From positions 1,054,001-1,118,000 of the forward strand of contig CBDBBV010000002.1 of NCBI GenBank assembly GCA_965203265.1: 64,000 nt of DNA, read 5' to 3'. This document shows positions 43,682-56,203 of this stretch, piece by piece. How positions within the stretch are numbered: the stretch's first letter is position 1; each line of letters begins with the position of its first letter. Source of the DNA: JAHRAW01 sp965203265 (GTDB lineage Bacteria; Pseudomonadota; Gammaproteobacteria; Arenicellales; Poriferihabitantaceae). The notes under the pieces are model-generated. The model was not told the origin of the DNA. It was given only the letters and a program-made list of their open reading frames with translations, and did no database searches. The translations under genes and the position numbers were made by a program.

Positions 43682-45001
43682 ATGCAACCAGTCGACCAAG
43701 TGATCATCCCGCGCTGGCTGATTCCCGTGGACAGTGCCGGGTCGGTGCTGGAAGAACATGCGCTGGCGATTGCCGATGGCCGCATTGTCGAGATCGGCTC
43801 GCGCGAGTCGATCAACTCCGGATACCGCGCCGAGTGCGAAGTCCACCTGCCTCGGCATGTAGTGATGCCGGGGCTGGTCAACGCCCATACCCACGCCGCC
43901 ATGACGCTGTTGCGCGGATACGCCGACGATCTGCCGCTGCAGGAATGGCTCGCCGATCACATCTGGCCGGCGGAGGCCGCGTGGGTGGATGCGAGTTTCG
44001 TCGAAGTCGGCACGGACTTGGCGCTGGCGGAAATGATCAAGAGCGGCACCACCTGCTTCAACGATATGTATTTCTTCCCCGAGGTCGCCGCCGCCCGTGC
44101 GGAACGAGCCGGGATGCGCGCCTGCATCGGCATGATCGTCCTCGACTTCCCCAGCATCTGGGCGCAGAACGCAGACGAATATGTCAACAAGGGGCTGGCT
44201 CTGCGAGACGAGTTGCGGCATTCCCCGCTGATCACCACCGCATTCGCGCCCCATGCGCCCTATACCGTTTCCGACCGAACTCTGGAAAGAGTGCGCGTTC
44301 TCGCGGACGAACTCGATTGCCAGATTCACATGCATGTCCACGAGACCACCACGGAAATCGAGGAATCCACCGGACGCTACGGCATGCGCCCGCTGGAACG
44401 CCTCGATCGGCTGGAACTGGTCGGCCCCAGGCTGGTCGCGGTACATTTGGTTCATCTACTGCCGGGGGAGATGGAAATCTTGGCCGAGCGGGATGTCAAG
44501 ATGGTGCACTGCCCGCAATCCAACCTGAAACTGGGCAGCGGCCTAGCGCCGGTGGCGAAACTGCTGGATTGCGGCGTTACCGTCTCCATCGGCACCGACG
44601 GCGCCGCCAGCAACAACGATCTCGATCTGCTGGACGAAATGCGCTGCGCCTCCCTGCTGGCCAAGGGGGTCAGCGAGAACCCGGCGGCGCTGCCGGCTCA
44701 TCTGGCATTGGAGGCGGCCACCCGAGGTGGGGCGAAAGCGCTTGGGCTGGCCGATCACATCGGCTCGCTGGAATCCGGCAAGCAGGCCGACCTCGTCGCC
44801 ATCGACCTGTCGGACTGCGCCACCCAGCCGGTGTATCACCCCCTCGGTCAGGTCGTCTACAGCGCCACCCGGCAGCAGGTGAGCGATGTGTGGGTGGGCG
44901 GAAAACGCCTGCTGGAAGATCGCCGATTGACCACGCTGGACGAAACCGAGATCACCCGCAAGGCGGCGGAATGGGGACGCCGGATTGCCGCCGGAAGATG
45001 A
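43682..45001 (+). CDS. mtaD: 5-methylthioadenosine/S-adenosylhomocysteine deaminase
   Basis: This TRZ/ATZ-type amidohydrolase deaminates methylthioadenosine or S-adenosylhomocysteine (guanine-like substrates are possible). The 439-residue protein has the metal ligands in VNAHTHAAMTLLRG, the HVHET motif and IGTDGAASNNDLDLLDEM with the metal-binding Asp. ATG 43682 aligns with the family; an in-frame extension to 43412 is not convincing. The order mtaD-ubiG-gph is common in gammaproteobacteria. Confidence 0.9.
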   Translation: MQPVDQVIIPRWLIPVDSAGSVLEEHALAIADGRIVEIGSRESINSGYRAECEVHLPRHVVMPGLVNAHTHAAMTLLRGYADDLPLQEWLADHIWPAEAAWVDASFVEVGTDLALAEMIKSGTTCFNDMYFFPEVAAARAERAGMRACIGMIVLDFPSIWAQNADEYVNKGLALRDELRHSPLITTAFAPHAPYTVSDRTLERVRVLADELDCQIHMHVHETTTEIEESTGRYGMRPLERLDRLELVGPRLVAVHLVHLLPGEMEILAERDVKMVHCPQSNLKLGSGLAPVAKLLDCGVTVSIGTDGAASNNDLDLLDEMRCASLLAKGVSENPAALPAHLALEAATRGGAKALGLADHIGSLESGKQADLVAIDLSDCATQPVYHPLGQVVYSATRQQVSDVWVGGKRLLEDRRLTTLDETEITRKAAEWGRRIAAGR

Positions 45002-45050
45002 TAAATCAGATTAGAAGTCAGTTTTATCTGTTTGCAATAAAACAATAATC

Positions 45051-45767
45051 ATGCCAACCATCGATCAAAACAACGAGAATGTGGATGCGGAGGAAATCCA
45101 CAAATTCGCCAGATTGGCGTCGCGTTGGTGGGACCCCCACGGGGAGTTCAAGCCGCTGCATCGGATCAACCCGCTACGCCTCGACTTCATAGACGAGCGC
45201 TCCCCGCTGGCGGGCAAGACGGCGCTGGATGTGGGCTGCGGCGGCGGCTTGCTGGCCGAGGGGATGGCGTTGCGGGGCGCCGAGGTGTGCGGCATCGACA
45301 TGGGCGAGGCGGCGCTGGAAGTGGCGCGACTGCACGCGCTGGAAAGCGGCGTCGCCGTAGACTATCGACAAACCACCGCCGAGCAACTGGCCGAAACCCA
45401 ACCGGCGCAGTGGGACATCGTCTGCTGCCTCGAACTGCTCGAGCATGTACCCGACCCGGCTCAGGTGGTGGCGGCGTGCGCCACGCTGGTCAAGCCCGGC
45501 GGCGCGGTCTATTTTTCCACCATCAACCGCAATGCGAAAGCCTTCCTTCTGGCCATAGTCGGCGCGGAATATGTGCTCAACCTGCTGCCCCGAGGCACCC
45601 ATCAGTACGAAAAATTGATCCGCCCGAGCGAGCTCGACCAATGGTGCCGACAATCCGGCCTACTGGTCACCGAACTGACCGGCATACACTACAACCCCCT
45701 CGGCAAAACCTACTCACTCGAGCCGGATGTGTCGGTGAACTACCTGCTGCACAGCACCACGGCGTGA
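45051..45767 (+). CDS. ubiG: Ubiquinone biosynthesis O-methyltransferase UbiG
   Basis: UbiG carries out two O-methylations in ubiquinone synthesis. The 238-residue protein begins with the family's FARLASRWWDPHGEFKPLH and contains the AdoMet motif ALDVGCGGGLLAEGMA and NPLGKTYSL near the end. Good match in length and order. Confidence 0.95.
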   Translation: MPTIDQNNENVDAEEIHKFARLASRWWDPHGEFKPLHRINPLRLDFIDERSPLAGKTALDVGCGGGLLAEGMALRGAEVCGIDMGEAALEVARLHALESGVAVDYRQTTAEQLAETQPAQWDIVCCLELLEHVPDPAQVVAACATLVKPGGAVYFSTINRNAKAFLLAIVGAEYVLNLLPRGTHQYEKLIRPSELDQWCRQSGLLVTELTGIHYNPLGKTYSLEPDVSVNYLLHSTTA

Positions 45768-45774
45768 AAACGGC

Positions 45775-46479
45775 GTGAAAAAAAATGGCGCCATCGATAC
45801 CGTCCTGTTCGATTTGGACGGAACCCTGCTGGACACCGCCGGCGACTTCGCCGCCGCCCTCAACATCGTATTGCGCCGCCACGGGCGCGCGCCATTGCCG
45901 CCGGAACGCATCCGCCCGCATGTATCTCAGGGCGGCATGGCGCTGGTCTGCCTGGGATTCGGCATAGACGCCGCCGATGCCGCCAACGCCGGCAACGAGC
46001 AGGCGCAGCGGATTTATCACGAATTGCTGGAAACCTACCGACAAAATCCGAGCACCCACACCCGCCTGTTCCCCGGCATGGAATCGCTGTTGGCACGCAT
46101 CGAGAGCAGTGGCCGGTGCTGGGGCATCGTCACCAATAAGCCCGCCTTCCTCACCACCCCCCTGCTGCGCGACATGAATCTGAGCGCGCGCACGGCCTGC
46201 GCCATCAGCGGCGACACTCTGTTAAAACGCAAACCCTGGCCCGAGCCGCTACTACACGCCTGCGAGCTCATCGGCACCCCCTCGGCCAACGCCGTGTACA
46301 TCGGCGACGACCCGCGCGACATCGAATGCGGGCGGCGCGCCGGTGCACACACCATCGCCGCCGCCTACGGCTACATCGCGCCGGGGGAAAACCCGCGAGA
46401 ATGGGGCGCGGACGCCGTGGTCGACCACCCGGACGAAATCCATCACTACCTCGAGCAGGGTTTTCCCGCCAAACCATGA
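45775..46479 (+). CDS. gph: Phosphoglycolate phosphatase (HAD family)
   Basis: Gph removes phosphate from 2-phosphoglycolate, the product of DNA 3'-end repair or of oxygenase reactions. The 234-residue HAD protein has the nucleophile motif LFDLDGTLLDTAGDF, the helical cap, and YIGDDPRDIECGRRAG. GTG 45775 starts 8 bases after the ubiG stop. panC overlaps the stop codon by 4 bases. Confidence 0.92.
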   Translation: MKKNGAIDTVLFDLDGTLLDTAGDFAAALNIVLRRHGRAPLPPERIRPHVSQGGMALVCLGFGIDAADAANAGNEQAQRIYHELLETYRQNPSTHTRLFPGMESLLARIESSGRCWGIVTNKPAFLTTPLLRDMNLSARTACAISGDTLLKRKPWPEPLLHACELIGTPSANAVYIGDDPRDIECGRRAGAHTIAAAYGYIAPGENPREWGADAVVDHPDEIHHYLEQGFPAKP

Positions 46480-47351
46480 TCCACACCCTGCCCGACCCGC
46501 AAAGCGCCGCGAGTTGGTGCGCGCAACAACGCGCGCGCGGCAGGCGCATCGGCTATGTGCCCACCATGGGCGCCCTGCATCGCGGCCATCTCTCGCTGGT
46601 GGAGCGGGCGGTGCGGGAGAACGACATCGCCTGCGCCAGTTTATTCGTCAATCCCCTGCAGTTCGACAACCGAGACGACCTGCGCAACTACCCACGAGAC
46701 GAGCAACGAGACCTCGCCCTGCTGACGGACGCCGGCTGCGCCATGGCATACACCGGCACATTGGCACAGTTTTTTCCGGAAGTGGACAACGCCGATGAAA
46801 TCGAACCGAGCGACACCGACCCCGACCCTGGCCCCGCCGCCCACGGGCTGGAAGGCGCATTTCGCCCGAATCACCTGCAAGGGGTATGCGCCATCGTCGA
46901 GCGGCTGTTCCGCACAGTGGGCGACTGCAACGCCTATTTCGGCGAAAAGGACTTCCAGCAAACCCTCGTGGTCGAGCATCTGGCGCGCAGTTTCTCCGGC
47001 ATCGAAATCGTCGTCTGCCCGACCGTGCGCGAACCGTCCGGCCTGGCCATGTCGTCTCGCAACCGCCGCCTGAGCCGCCCCCAGCAGGTGGTCGCGGCGC
47101 AGCTGTATCAATCTCTGCTGGCGGCTCGAGCCGCGTGGCGAGACGGCCAACGAGACGCCGCCGAGATCGAGTGGATCATGCGGGAATGCTTACGAGACGA
47201 GCGCATTCGAGTCGAGTATGCCGCCGTGCGCGATCCCGAGAATTGGACAGCAAATACCCCAGATGGCCGGTTGCGGCGGGCGCGGGCGCTGCTGGCCGCC
47301 TACATCGGCGAAATCCGCTTGATCGACAATCTCAGCCTCGATCGGGATTGA
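46476..47351 (+). CDS. panC: Pantoate--beta-alanine ligase
   Basis: PanC makes pantothenate from pantoate and beta-alanine using ATP. The 291-residue protein shows VPTMGALHRGHLSLV, the FVNPLQF stretch and the KMSKS-like AMSSRNRRLS. The ATG overlaps the gph stop (ATGA), implying coupling. Its 3' end overlaps dinB by 20 bases, tail to tail. Confidence 0.95.
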   Translation: MIHTLPDPQSAASWCAQQRARGRRIGYVPTMGALHRGHLSLVERAVRENDIACASLFVNPLQFDNRDDLRNYPRDEQRDLALLTDAGCAMAYTGTLAQFFPEVDNADEIEPSDTDPDPGPAAHGLEGAFRPNHLQGVCAIVERLFRTVGDCNAYFGEKDFQQTLVVEHLARSFSGIEIVVCPTVREPSGLAMSSRNRRLSRPQQVVAAQLYQSLLAARAAWRDGQRDAAEIEWIMRECLRDERIRVEYAAVRDPENWTANTPDGRLRRARALLAAYIGEIRLIDNLSLDRD

Positions 47352-48516
47352 TCGACCTGCCGCGCCGAATCGTGCCCTTGCCGTAGCGTTTTCGGATGGT
47401 GTCCATCAGCTCGTCCACCGCCTTCTGCCGCGACCGCCGCCCGCTGCGAAACAAGTCCATCTGCGCCGCTTCCGCACCCACCTGATCGAAATTGGCAACC
47501 CCCACGCCAATCAGCCGCACCGAGAACCCCTTGCCGCCCAGCTCGCGCCGCAGCAACTCGGCGGCGAGTCGCCAGATGTCGCCGGTGGCGTTGCCGGCCA
47601 CGGCGGCACTGCGCGCCCGCGTGATCGTGGAAAAGTCGGCAAAACGCAGTTTGAGGGTTACCGTCTTGCCGCGTAGGTCGGCTTGACGCAGCCGGTAGCA
47701 AACCCCCTCGGTCAAGTCCAGCGCGGCAGCCAGCAGTACATCCAAACTGGAAATATCCGTGGCGAAGGTGGTTTCCTGCGAGATGGACTTGACCTCGCTA
47801 TCCGGAGTTACCAGCCGCTCATCCAAGCCGTGCGCCAACTGCCACAAGCGCGCCCCATGTCGCCCGAATTCGCCTTCGAGACGAGCCACGCTTGTGCGCC
47901 GCAGATCGGCCACCGTGCGAATACCGGCGCGATGCAGGCGCGCCTTGGCGGCCTTGCCCACTCCCCAGATGCGCTCCACCGGCAAATCGTCGAGAAACGC
48001 CTGCGCCTGATCGGATTGAATCACCATGAACCCATCCGGCTTCCCCTGCCCGCTCGCCAGTTTCGCCAGAAACTTGTTGGGCGCCACCCCCACCGAGGCG
48101 ACCAATCCCAGTTCGGCGCGGATGTCCGCCTTGATGGACTGGCCGATTTGCGCCGCATCGCCGTGCAATCGCTCGCTGCCGGCCGGGTCGAGAAAGGCTT
48201 CGTCCAGAGAGAGCGGCTCGATGATCGGCGTGTATCTATGGAAAATGCCGTGAATCTGCGCCGACACCGCGGCATACAGTTCCCCCCGAGGCGGCAGAAT
48301 GAGCAGCTGCGGGCACAGGCGCAGCGCCGTGGCGCTCGGCATGGCGCTGTGTACGCCGAATTCCCGCGCCGCGTAGTTGGCCGCCGACACCACCCCGCGC
48401 GCCTGCGGGCGACCGCCGACCACCAGCGGCCTGCCGCGCAGGGCGGGCTGTTCGCGTTCCTCCACCGAGGCGTAGAACGCATCCATATCGATATGCAGAA
48501 TCACCGCCCGAATCAT
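47332..48516 (-). CDS. dinB: DNA polymerase IV
   Basis: DinB is an error-prone Y-family polymerase that copies past lesions and can raise frameshift rates in repeats. The 394-residue protein has the catalytic ILHIDMDAFYASVEE, the SLDEAFLD motif, a helix-hairpin-helix stretch and the little-finger domain. A C-terminal beta-clamp-binding motif may be present near QMDLF. It ends within the 3' end of panC. Its role in homopolymer slippage is not established here. Confidence 0.95.
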   Translation of the reverse strand: MIRAVILHIDMDAFYASVEEREQPALRGRPLVVGGRPQARGVVSAANYAAREFGVHSAMPSATALRLCPQLLILPPRGELYAAVSAQIHGIFHRYTPIIEPLSLDEAFLDPAGSERLHGDAAQIGQSIKADIRAELGLVASVGVAPNKFLAKLASGQGKPDGFMVIQSDQAQAFLDDLPVERIWGVGKAAKARLHRAGIRTVADLRRTSVARLEGEFGRHGARLWQLAHGLDERLVTPDSEVKSISQETTFATDISSLDVLLAAALDLTEGVCYRLRQADLRGKTVTLKLRFADFSTITRARSAAVAGNATGDIWRLAAELLRRELGGKGFSVRLIGVGVANFDQVGAEAAQMDLFRSGRRSRQKAVDELMDTIRKRYGKGTIRRGRSINPDRG

Positions 48517-48587
48517 GCCAGATTACGAGATTTGCGGCCGCCGCAATCATCCATGCCGCCGATTTGCACGATTTATCGCCGAAAGAC

Positions 48588-48615
48588 TTGCCAATCTGCG
48601 CGAAATGGCTATAAT
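48588..48615 (+). promoter_or_regulatory. Sigma70-type promoter of cassette C
   Basis: TTGCCA at 48588-48593 and TATAAT at 48610-48615 are separated by 16 bp, with GAAATGGC ahead of the -10. It matches the boxes of cassettes A and B. Confidence 0.8.
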
Positions 48616-48683
48616 CTCCCCACCAATGCGGAATTTCTCGGCAAATCGTCCGACCGCCGCAAACCACTTTGAGGACTGAAACC

Positions 48684-52690
<4,007 letters not shown>

Positions 52691-52754
52691 CCATCACGAA
52701 CGGCGTGCTGTATGGCTATGGTCGCGCCGTTCAGGTTATGCATCATTTGCCCAA

Positions 52755-52795
52755 GGGCGGCGGCGATTTCCTCAAGGCGCCGCCGCCCCTTTTTT
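52755..52795 (+). terminator. Rho-independent terminator of cassette C
   Basis: GGGCGGCGGCG and CGCCGCCGCCC form a perfect 11-bp stem followed by six T. The loop TTTCCTCAAGG and flanks are close to those of cassette B. Confidence 0.88.
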
Positions 52796-52847
52796 CTCCA
52801 TGCCCACTAGCCGATGGATCACAAACGCCGCCGTCAGGTGGTCGGGC

Positions 52848-53148
52848 GGGATGTAGCGGCATCGTACACATACCTTGACACCACCTGCCCCGCGTCGGCA
52901 TACTCCGACCACTGATACAAATCAGTGCCCATTGGAAAGCAGGTGCCGCCGCACAGCGGACTAATCCAGGGTGCCGACAGCGTGGCGGCGTTGTCGGCTT
53001 TTATTTTGCCTTGCCATACACCAGCTCCCCCAAGCGAACCTTGCGATCAAGGTAGTCGAGCCAGTGCTCACCATCAGCGTGGAATCCCGTAACCATCTCC
53101 CACCCATCAGCCCCCCATTCGAACACCGCCAGCGTCGGCAGCGTCCTC
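52848..53148. repeat. Direct repeat, copy 1
   Basis: About 301 bp are nearly repeated at 53621-53920, starting with GGGATGTA and ending at GCAGCGTCCTC. The copy includes the 3' end of the nuclease-like gene. Its start also resembles the flank beyond terminator B (near 35535-35560). Confidence 0.85.
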
Positions 53149-53533
53149 TCCGCCTCCTGCCAAACCTTCACATAGCGCCGCTTGATGACCACCTTGCGTT
53201 TGCCGCCCACGGTCGTGATGTATTCGGCGTTCACCCATATCTCATCCAGATCGGCAATCGTTCGCGCCACCGCCCGCATGTACCGCCCGCGTCCGCGCTT
53301 GTCTATCTTCGATTTCCGCTTGGCGCGCGACAAAAACGCCTCCGCCCCCATGCGTAATCGCACCCCGTCTTGTCCCTGAAAATCGGCCGCTCCACCGAAG
53401 CCCCGAGCGCCAGATGAAACGCCTGCAAATACTCGTCGTCGGACAACCCTCCATCCAGCAACATCTCCCGCTCAAGCGCCTCCAGCCTGAACCCCACCAT
53501 TTCAATCACTTGTCGCCTCCTGCGTCGTTTCAA
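53001..53533 (-). pseudogene. Frameshifted phage MuF-type nuclease-domain remnant (PBECR2-like)
   Basis: Two overlapping frames together look like one gene. The 5' part (53533 to about 53370) encodes an Arg-rich start, then GLSDDEYLQAFHLALG and ERPIFRDKTG. The 3' part (to 53001) encodes GRGRYMRAVARTIADLDEIW and AVFEWGADGWEMVTGFHADG, ending LGELVYGKAK. This fits the C-terminal barnase/EndoU/colicin-like domain found in phage head-morphogenesis MuF proteins. The two parts are in different frames, so a frameshift near 53355-53375 breaks the gene. Family assignment is from memory of the motif pattern. Confidence 0.5.
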
Positions 53534-53620
53534 TCGCTGTCTTTTGGATTATCGCAAAGAATACACACGCGCCGACTCCACGCCTCGGTGCAGATCATCG
53601 CGGGAAACCACCCAGAGTCC

Positions 53621-53920
53621 GGGATGTATCGGCATCGTATACATCCTTGACATCCATCTTCTCGCGTCGGCATACTCCGATCACTGATACAAATCAGTGC
53701 CCATTGGACAGCAGGCACCGCCGTGGAACGGACGAGTCCAGGGTGCCGGGAGCGCGGCGGCGTCGCCGGCTTTTATTTTGCCTTGCCATACACCAGCTCC
53801 CCCAAGCGAACCTTCCGGTCAAGGTAGTCGAGCCAGTGCTCACCATCAGCGTGGAATCCCGTAACCATCTCCCACCCATCAGCCCCCCACTCGAACACCG
53901 CCAGTGTCGGCAGCGTCCTC
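53621..53920. repeat. Direct repeat, copy 2
   Basis: This is the second copy of the 0.3-kb unit at 52848-53148, with scattered substitutions. The spacing of about 0.47 kb between copies holds the 5' part of the broken nuclease gene and otherwise nothing I recognise. Confidence 0.85.
53773..53920 (-). pseudogene. 3' fragment of the nuclease-like gene in repeat copy 2
   Basis: About 48 codons match the end of the 53001-53533 gene, from RTLPTLAVFEWGADG to LGELVYGKAK and stop. No start or upstream part is present, so this is a duplicated tail. It ends abruptly at 53920, where unrelated sequence begins. Confidence 0.65.
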
Positions 53921-53951
53921 GAGAACGGAAACGGTACGGATGAGCGCGTTG

Positions 53952-54257
53952 TTACGAGCGTTGGAAGAAAATACGGACTATTTCGAAATCCAAAACTATT
54001 AGAATGGCGGCAACGCCGATGCCGACTGCGCCGAACAATATCCGGTATTTCAACTTGGTAATAGCCAATTCGACATCTTTTCGGGTTGCCATACCATCCA
54101 TATCCTTCACCAGTTTCTTATACTTGTTTTTCAAATCGTTTTGCCCGCTCTCCATCGCATTAAAGCGCTTTTCGATTTCATAACTATCTCGGCTCACATA
54201 TTCTTGATGAGAAAAGACTGGTTCGGTATTGTTGTTTTGATTTTGCTTTCGAGTCAT
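53952..54257 (-). CDS. Small membrane protein with coiled coil, unknown function
   Basis: This 101-residue protein has a polar, Asn/Gln-rich N terminus, a charged helical stretch (about 25-70, with heptad-like spacing) and one membrane helix near the C terminus (about 72-92; ILFGAVGIGVAAILIVL). Its ATG overlaps the stop of the upstream gene (ATGA), so both are translationally coupled. DNA here is clearly richer in A+T than its surroundings. I do not recognise the family; CCDC90/DUF1640-like small coiled-coil membrane proteins are similar in shape. Confidence 0.7.
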   Translation of the reverse strand: MTRKQNQNNNTEPVFSHQEYVSRDSYEIEKRFNAMESGQNDLKNKYKKLVKDMDGMATRKDVELAITKLKYRILFGAVGIGVAAILIVLDFEIVRIFFQRS

Positions 54258-54565
54258 CCGTTGACCGCTCGTCCTTGATCAATCCTGAGCATCCGATCTT
54301 GCTCAGCCTGAGTGGAAAACCACTCCCAAAAATCCTGCCGCGCCATACCGGAACTACTCCCGCCCAAATTGACGGCAACACCGCCGGATTTCGAAGCATC
54401 GGCGTAACTCTTGATGTCTATTTTTTCGGTAACTTCCAATGACGAATCCGTGGTATGTATGAAAAAGCAGGTTTCACCGAAGGAATAATGTTCGGGATAC
54501 ACCTCTGCAATCCGTTTCGCTATTTCGCTATCGGGTTTTTCAAGAATGAGCGCGTGCACGTTCAT
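54254..54565 (-). CDS. Small protein of unknown function, partner of the coiled-coil membrane protein
   Basis: This 103-residue protein starts at ATG 54565, with AGAGG upstream. It has a beta-helix-like start (MNVHALILEKPDSEIAKRI), a central strand region with FGETCFFIHTT, a GGVAVNLGGSSSG loop and an aromatic end, DFWEWFSTQAEQD. The pattern recalls small ferredoxin-fold proteins with a terminal Trp-x-Trp motif, but I cannot assign a family. It is coupled to the membrane protein downstream. An in-frame extension to 54826 is unlikely because it would run into ccmA. Confidence 0.7.
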   Translation of the reverse strand: MNVHALILEKPDSEIAKRIAEVYPEHYSFGETCFFIHTTDSSLEVTEKIDIKSYADASKSGGVAVNLGGSSSGMARQDFWEWFSTQAEQDRMLRIDQGRAVNG

Positions 54566-54798
54566 ATTTTGCCTCTGTTGCCTCTGCCTCTCAGTAGGGA
54601 ATACAAAAAATGGTGAGTACCAATGAATCGATTGTGTACCTGAATTGTCGAAAAATGCAAGACGGAAAGTCGAAAAATTCATTCCCCGACAACGCCAATC
54701 GTACCAGTCGCCGGCGGCATCGCCATCGCCCATCGCGAATTGCCTTGAGATAAACCGGCGAAAGCCATACACTGCGCGGTTTTCGCGCCGCCGATCCG

Positions 54799-55446
54799 GT
54801 GATAAATCAATCCGTCCTCGAGGCATCCGACCTGCAATGCGTGCGCGGTCAGCGCCGCCTGTTTCGCGATCTGCATTGTCGGCTGGAAAGCGGGTCGATA
54901 CTGCAAATTCGCGGGGAAAACGGTAGCGGCAAGACCTCGCTTCTCGGAATTCTGTGCGGATTGCGCTTGCCCGAATGCGGCGAGGTTCGCTGGAACGGCG
55001 TCCCCATCGCGGATGATCGCCCGGAGTATTACCGCTCGCTGGCCTATCTCGGACACCGGGACGCGCTCAAGGGGGAATTGACGCCGGTGGAAAATCTGGA
55101 TGCGGCTGCCGCCGTGCGCGCCCACGCCGCCCGCCCGAATCGATCCAGCCGCGAGGCGCTGCATCACCTGAATCTGGGCGACTGCCTCGATCTGCCCTGC
55201 CGAATGCTGTCCGCCGGCCAGCGGCAACGGGTTGCCCTCGCCGGAATTCTGCGATCCGCCGGCGGCATCTGGATTCTCGACGAACCGGCGGCGGCGCTCG
55301 ATGCGGCGGGGATTCGACTGCTTGAGATGATGATCGACGAGCAGATCGCCGTCGGCGGCATGGTGGTTTTCACCAGCCATCGGGAGTTGGCGCTGAGCGG
55401 GCGGCGGCGGCAACCGCAGCAACTGCATCTGCAACGGTTTCGATGA
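54799..55446 (+). CDS. ccmA: Heme exporter ATP-binding protein CcmA
   Basis: CcmA is the ABC ATPase of the CcmABCD complex that releases holo-CcmE during cytochrome c maturation. The 215-residue protein has Walker A GENGSGKTSLL, signature LSAGQRQRVALAG and Walker B IWILDEPAAALD. GTG 54799 is the start. It opens a nine-gene operon in which most genes overlap by a few bases. Confidence 0.95.
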   Translation: MINQSVLEASDLQCVRGQRRLFRDLHCRLESGSILQIRGENGSGKTSLLGILCGLRLPECGEVRWNGVPIADDRPEYYRSLAYLGHRDALKGELTPVENLDAAAAVRAHAARPNRSSREALHHLNLGDCLDLPCRMLSAGQRQRVALAGILRSAGGIWILDEPAAALDAAGIRLLEMMIDEQIAVGGMVVFTSHRELALSGRRRQPQQLHLQRFR

Positions 55447-56144
55447 ACACGGCCTCCCCCGCGCCTCCCTCTTTATTCGCCGCCTTTGCGGCCCTGTTGC
55501 GCCGGGATTTTTCCGTCGCCTGCCGTCGGCGCGGGGAATTGCTTCATCCGCTGTGGTTTTTCGTCATCGCCGCATCGCTGTTTCCGCTGGCGGCGGGGCC
55601 CGATCCGATTCTACTGAGGCAGGTCGCACCGGCGATCATCTGGGTGGCCGCGCTGCTCGCCACCCTGCTCGCCGTGGACGGCATATTCCGAAGCGATCAC
55701 GCGGACGGCGTCCTCGAGCAGATGCTGCTGAGCCCGCATCCGCCAAGCGTGCTGGTGCTGGCCAAGACCCTCGCCCACTGGCTGCTCACCGGCGCGCCGC
55801 TGATCCTCGTCTCGCCGCTGTTGGCGGGTATGCTGCATCTGCCTCAACACGCTTGGCCGGAGCTGTTGGCCAGTTTGCTGCTGGGTACTCCGGCCATGAG
55901 TCTGGTGGGCGCCATCGGCGTCGCCCTGACGCTGGCGGCGCGCGTCGGCGGGGGGGCGTTGTTGGCGCTGTTGATTCTGCCCCTCTACATTCCCGTTCTC
56001 ATCTTCGGCGCCGGCGCGGTGCGCTCGGCGGCGTTGGGGCTCGATCCCACCGGCCAGTTGCTGTGGCTCGGGGCGATCCTGTTGCTGGCGCTGGCGCTGG
56101 CGCCGGTGACCATCGTCGCGGCGCTGCGCGTCAGCCTGAATTGA
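55443..56144 (+). CDS. ccmB: Heme exporter membrane protein CcmB
   Basis: CcmB is the membrane permease partner of CcmA. The 233-residue protein has about six membrane helices and the conserved FRSDHADGVLEQMLLSP stretch. Its ATG overlaps the ccmA stop. Confidence 0.95.
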   Translation: MNTASPAPPSLFAAFAALLRRDFSVACRRRGELLHPLWFFVIAASLFPLAAGPDPILLRQVAPAIIWVAALLATLLAVDGIFRSDHADGVLEQMLLSPHPPSVLVLAKTLAHWLLTGAPLILVSPLLAGMLHLPQHAWPELLASLLLGTPAMSLVGAIGVALTLAARVGGGALLALLILPLYIPVLIFGAGAVRSAALGLDPTGQLLWLGAILLLALALAPVTIVAALRVSLN

Positions 56145-56203
56145 CCGGCGCGCGCACCGGATGCGGTAAAATACGCCGCCTGTGCAGTGGCCCAGAAGCG
56201 CAA

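Noticed and set aside
53621..53920. Insertion sequence
   Set aside because: No transposase and no terminal inverted repeats; the repeats are direct and carry a gene tail.
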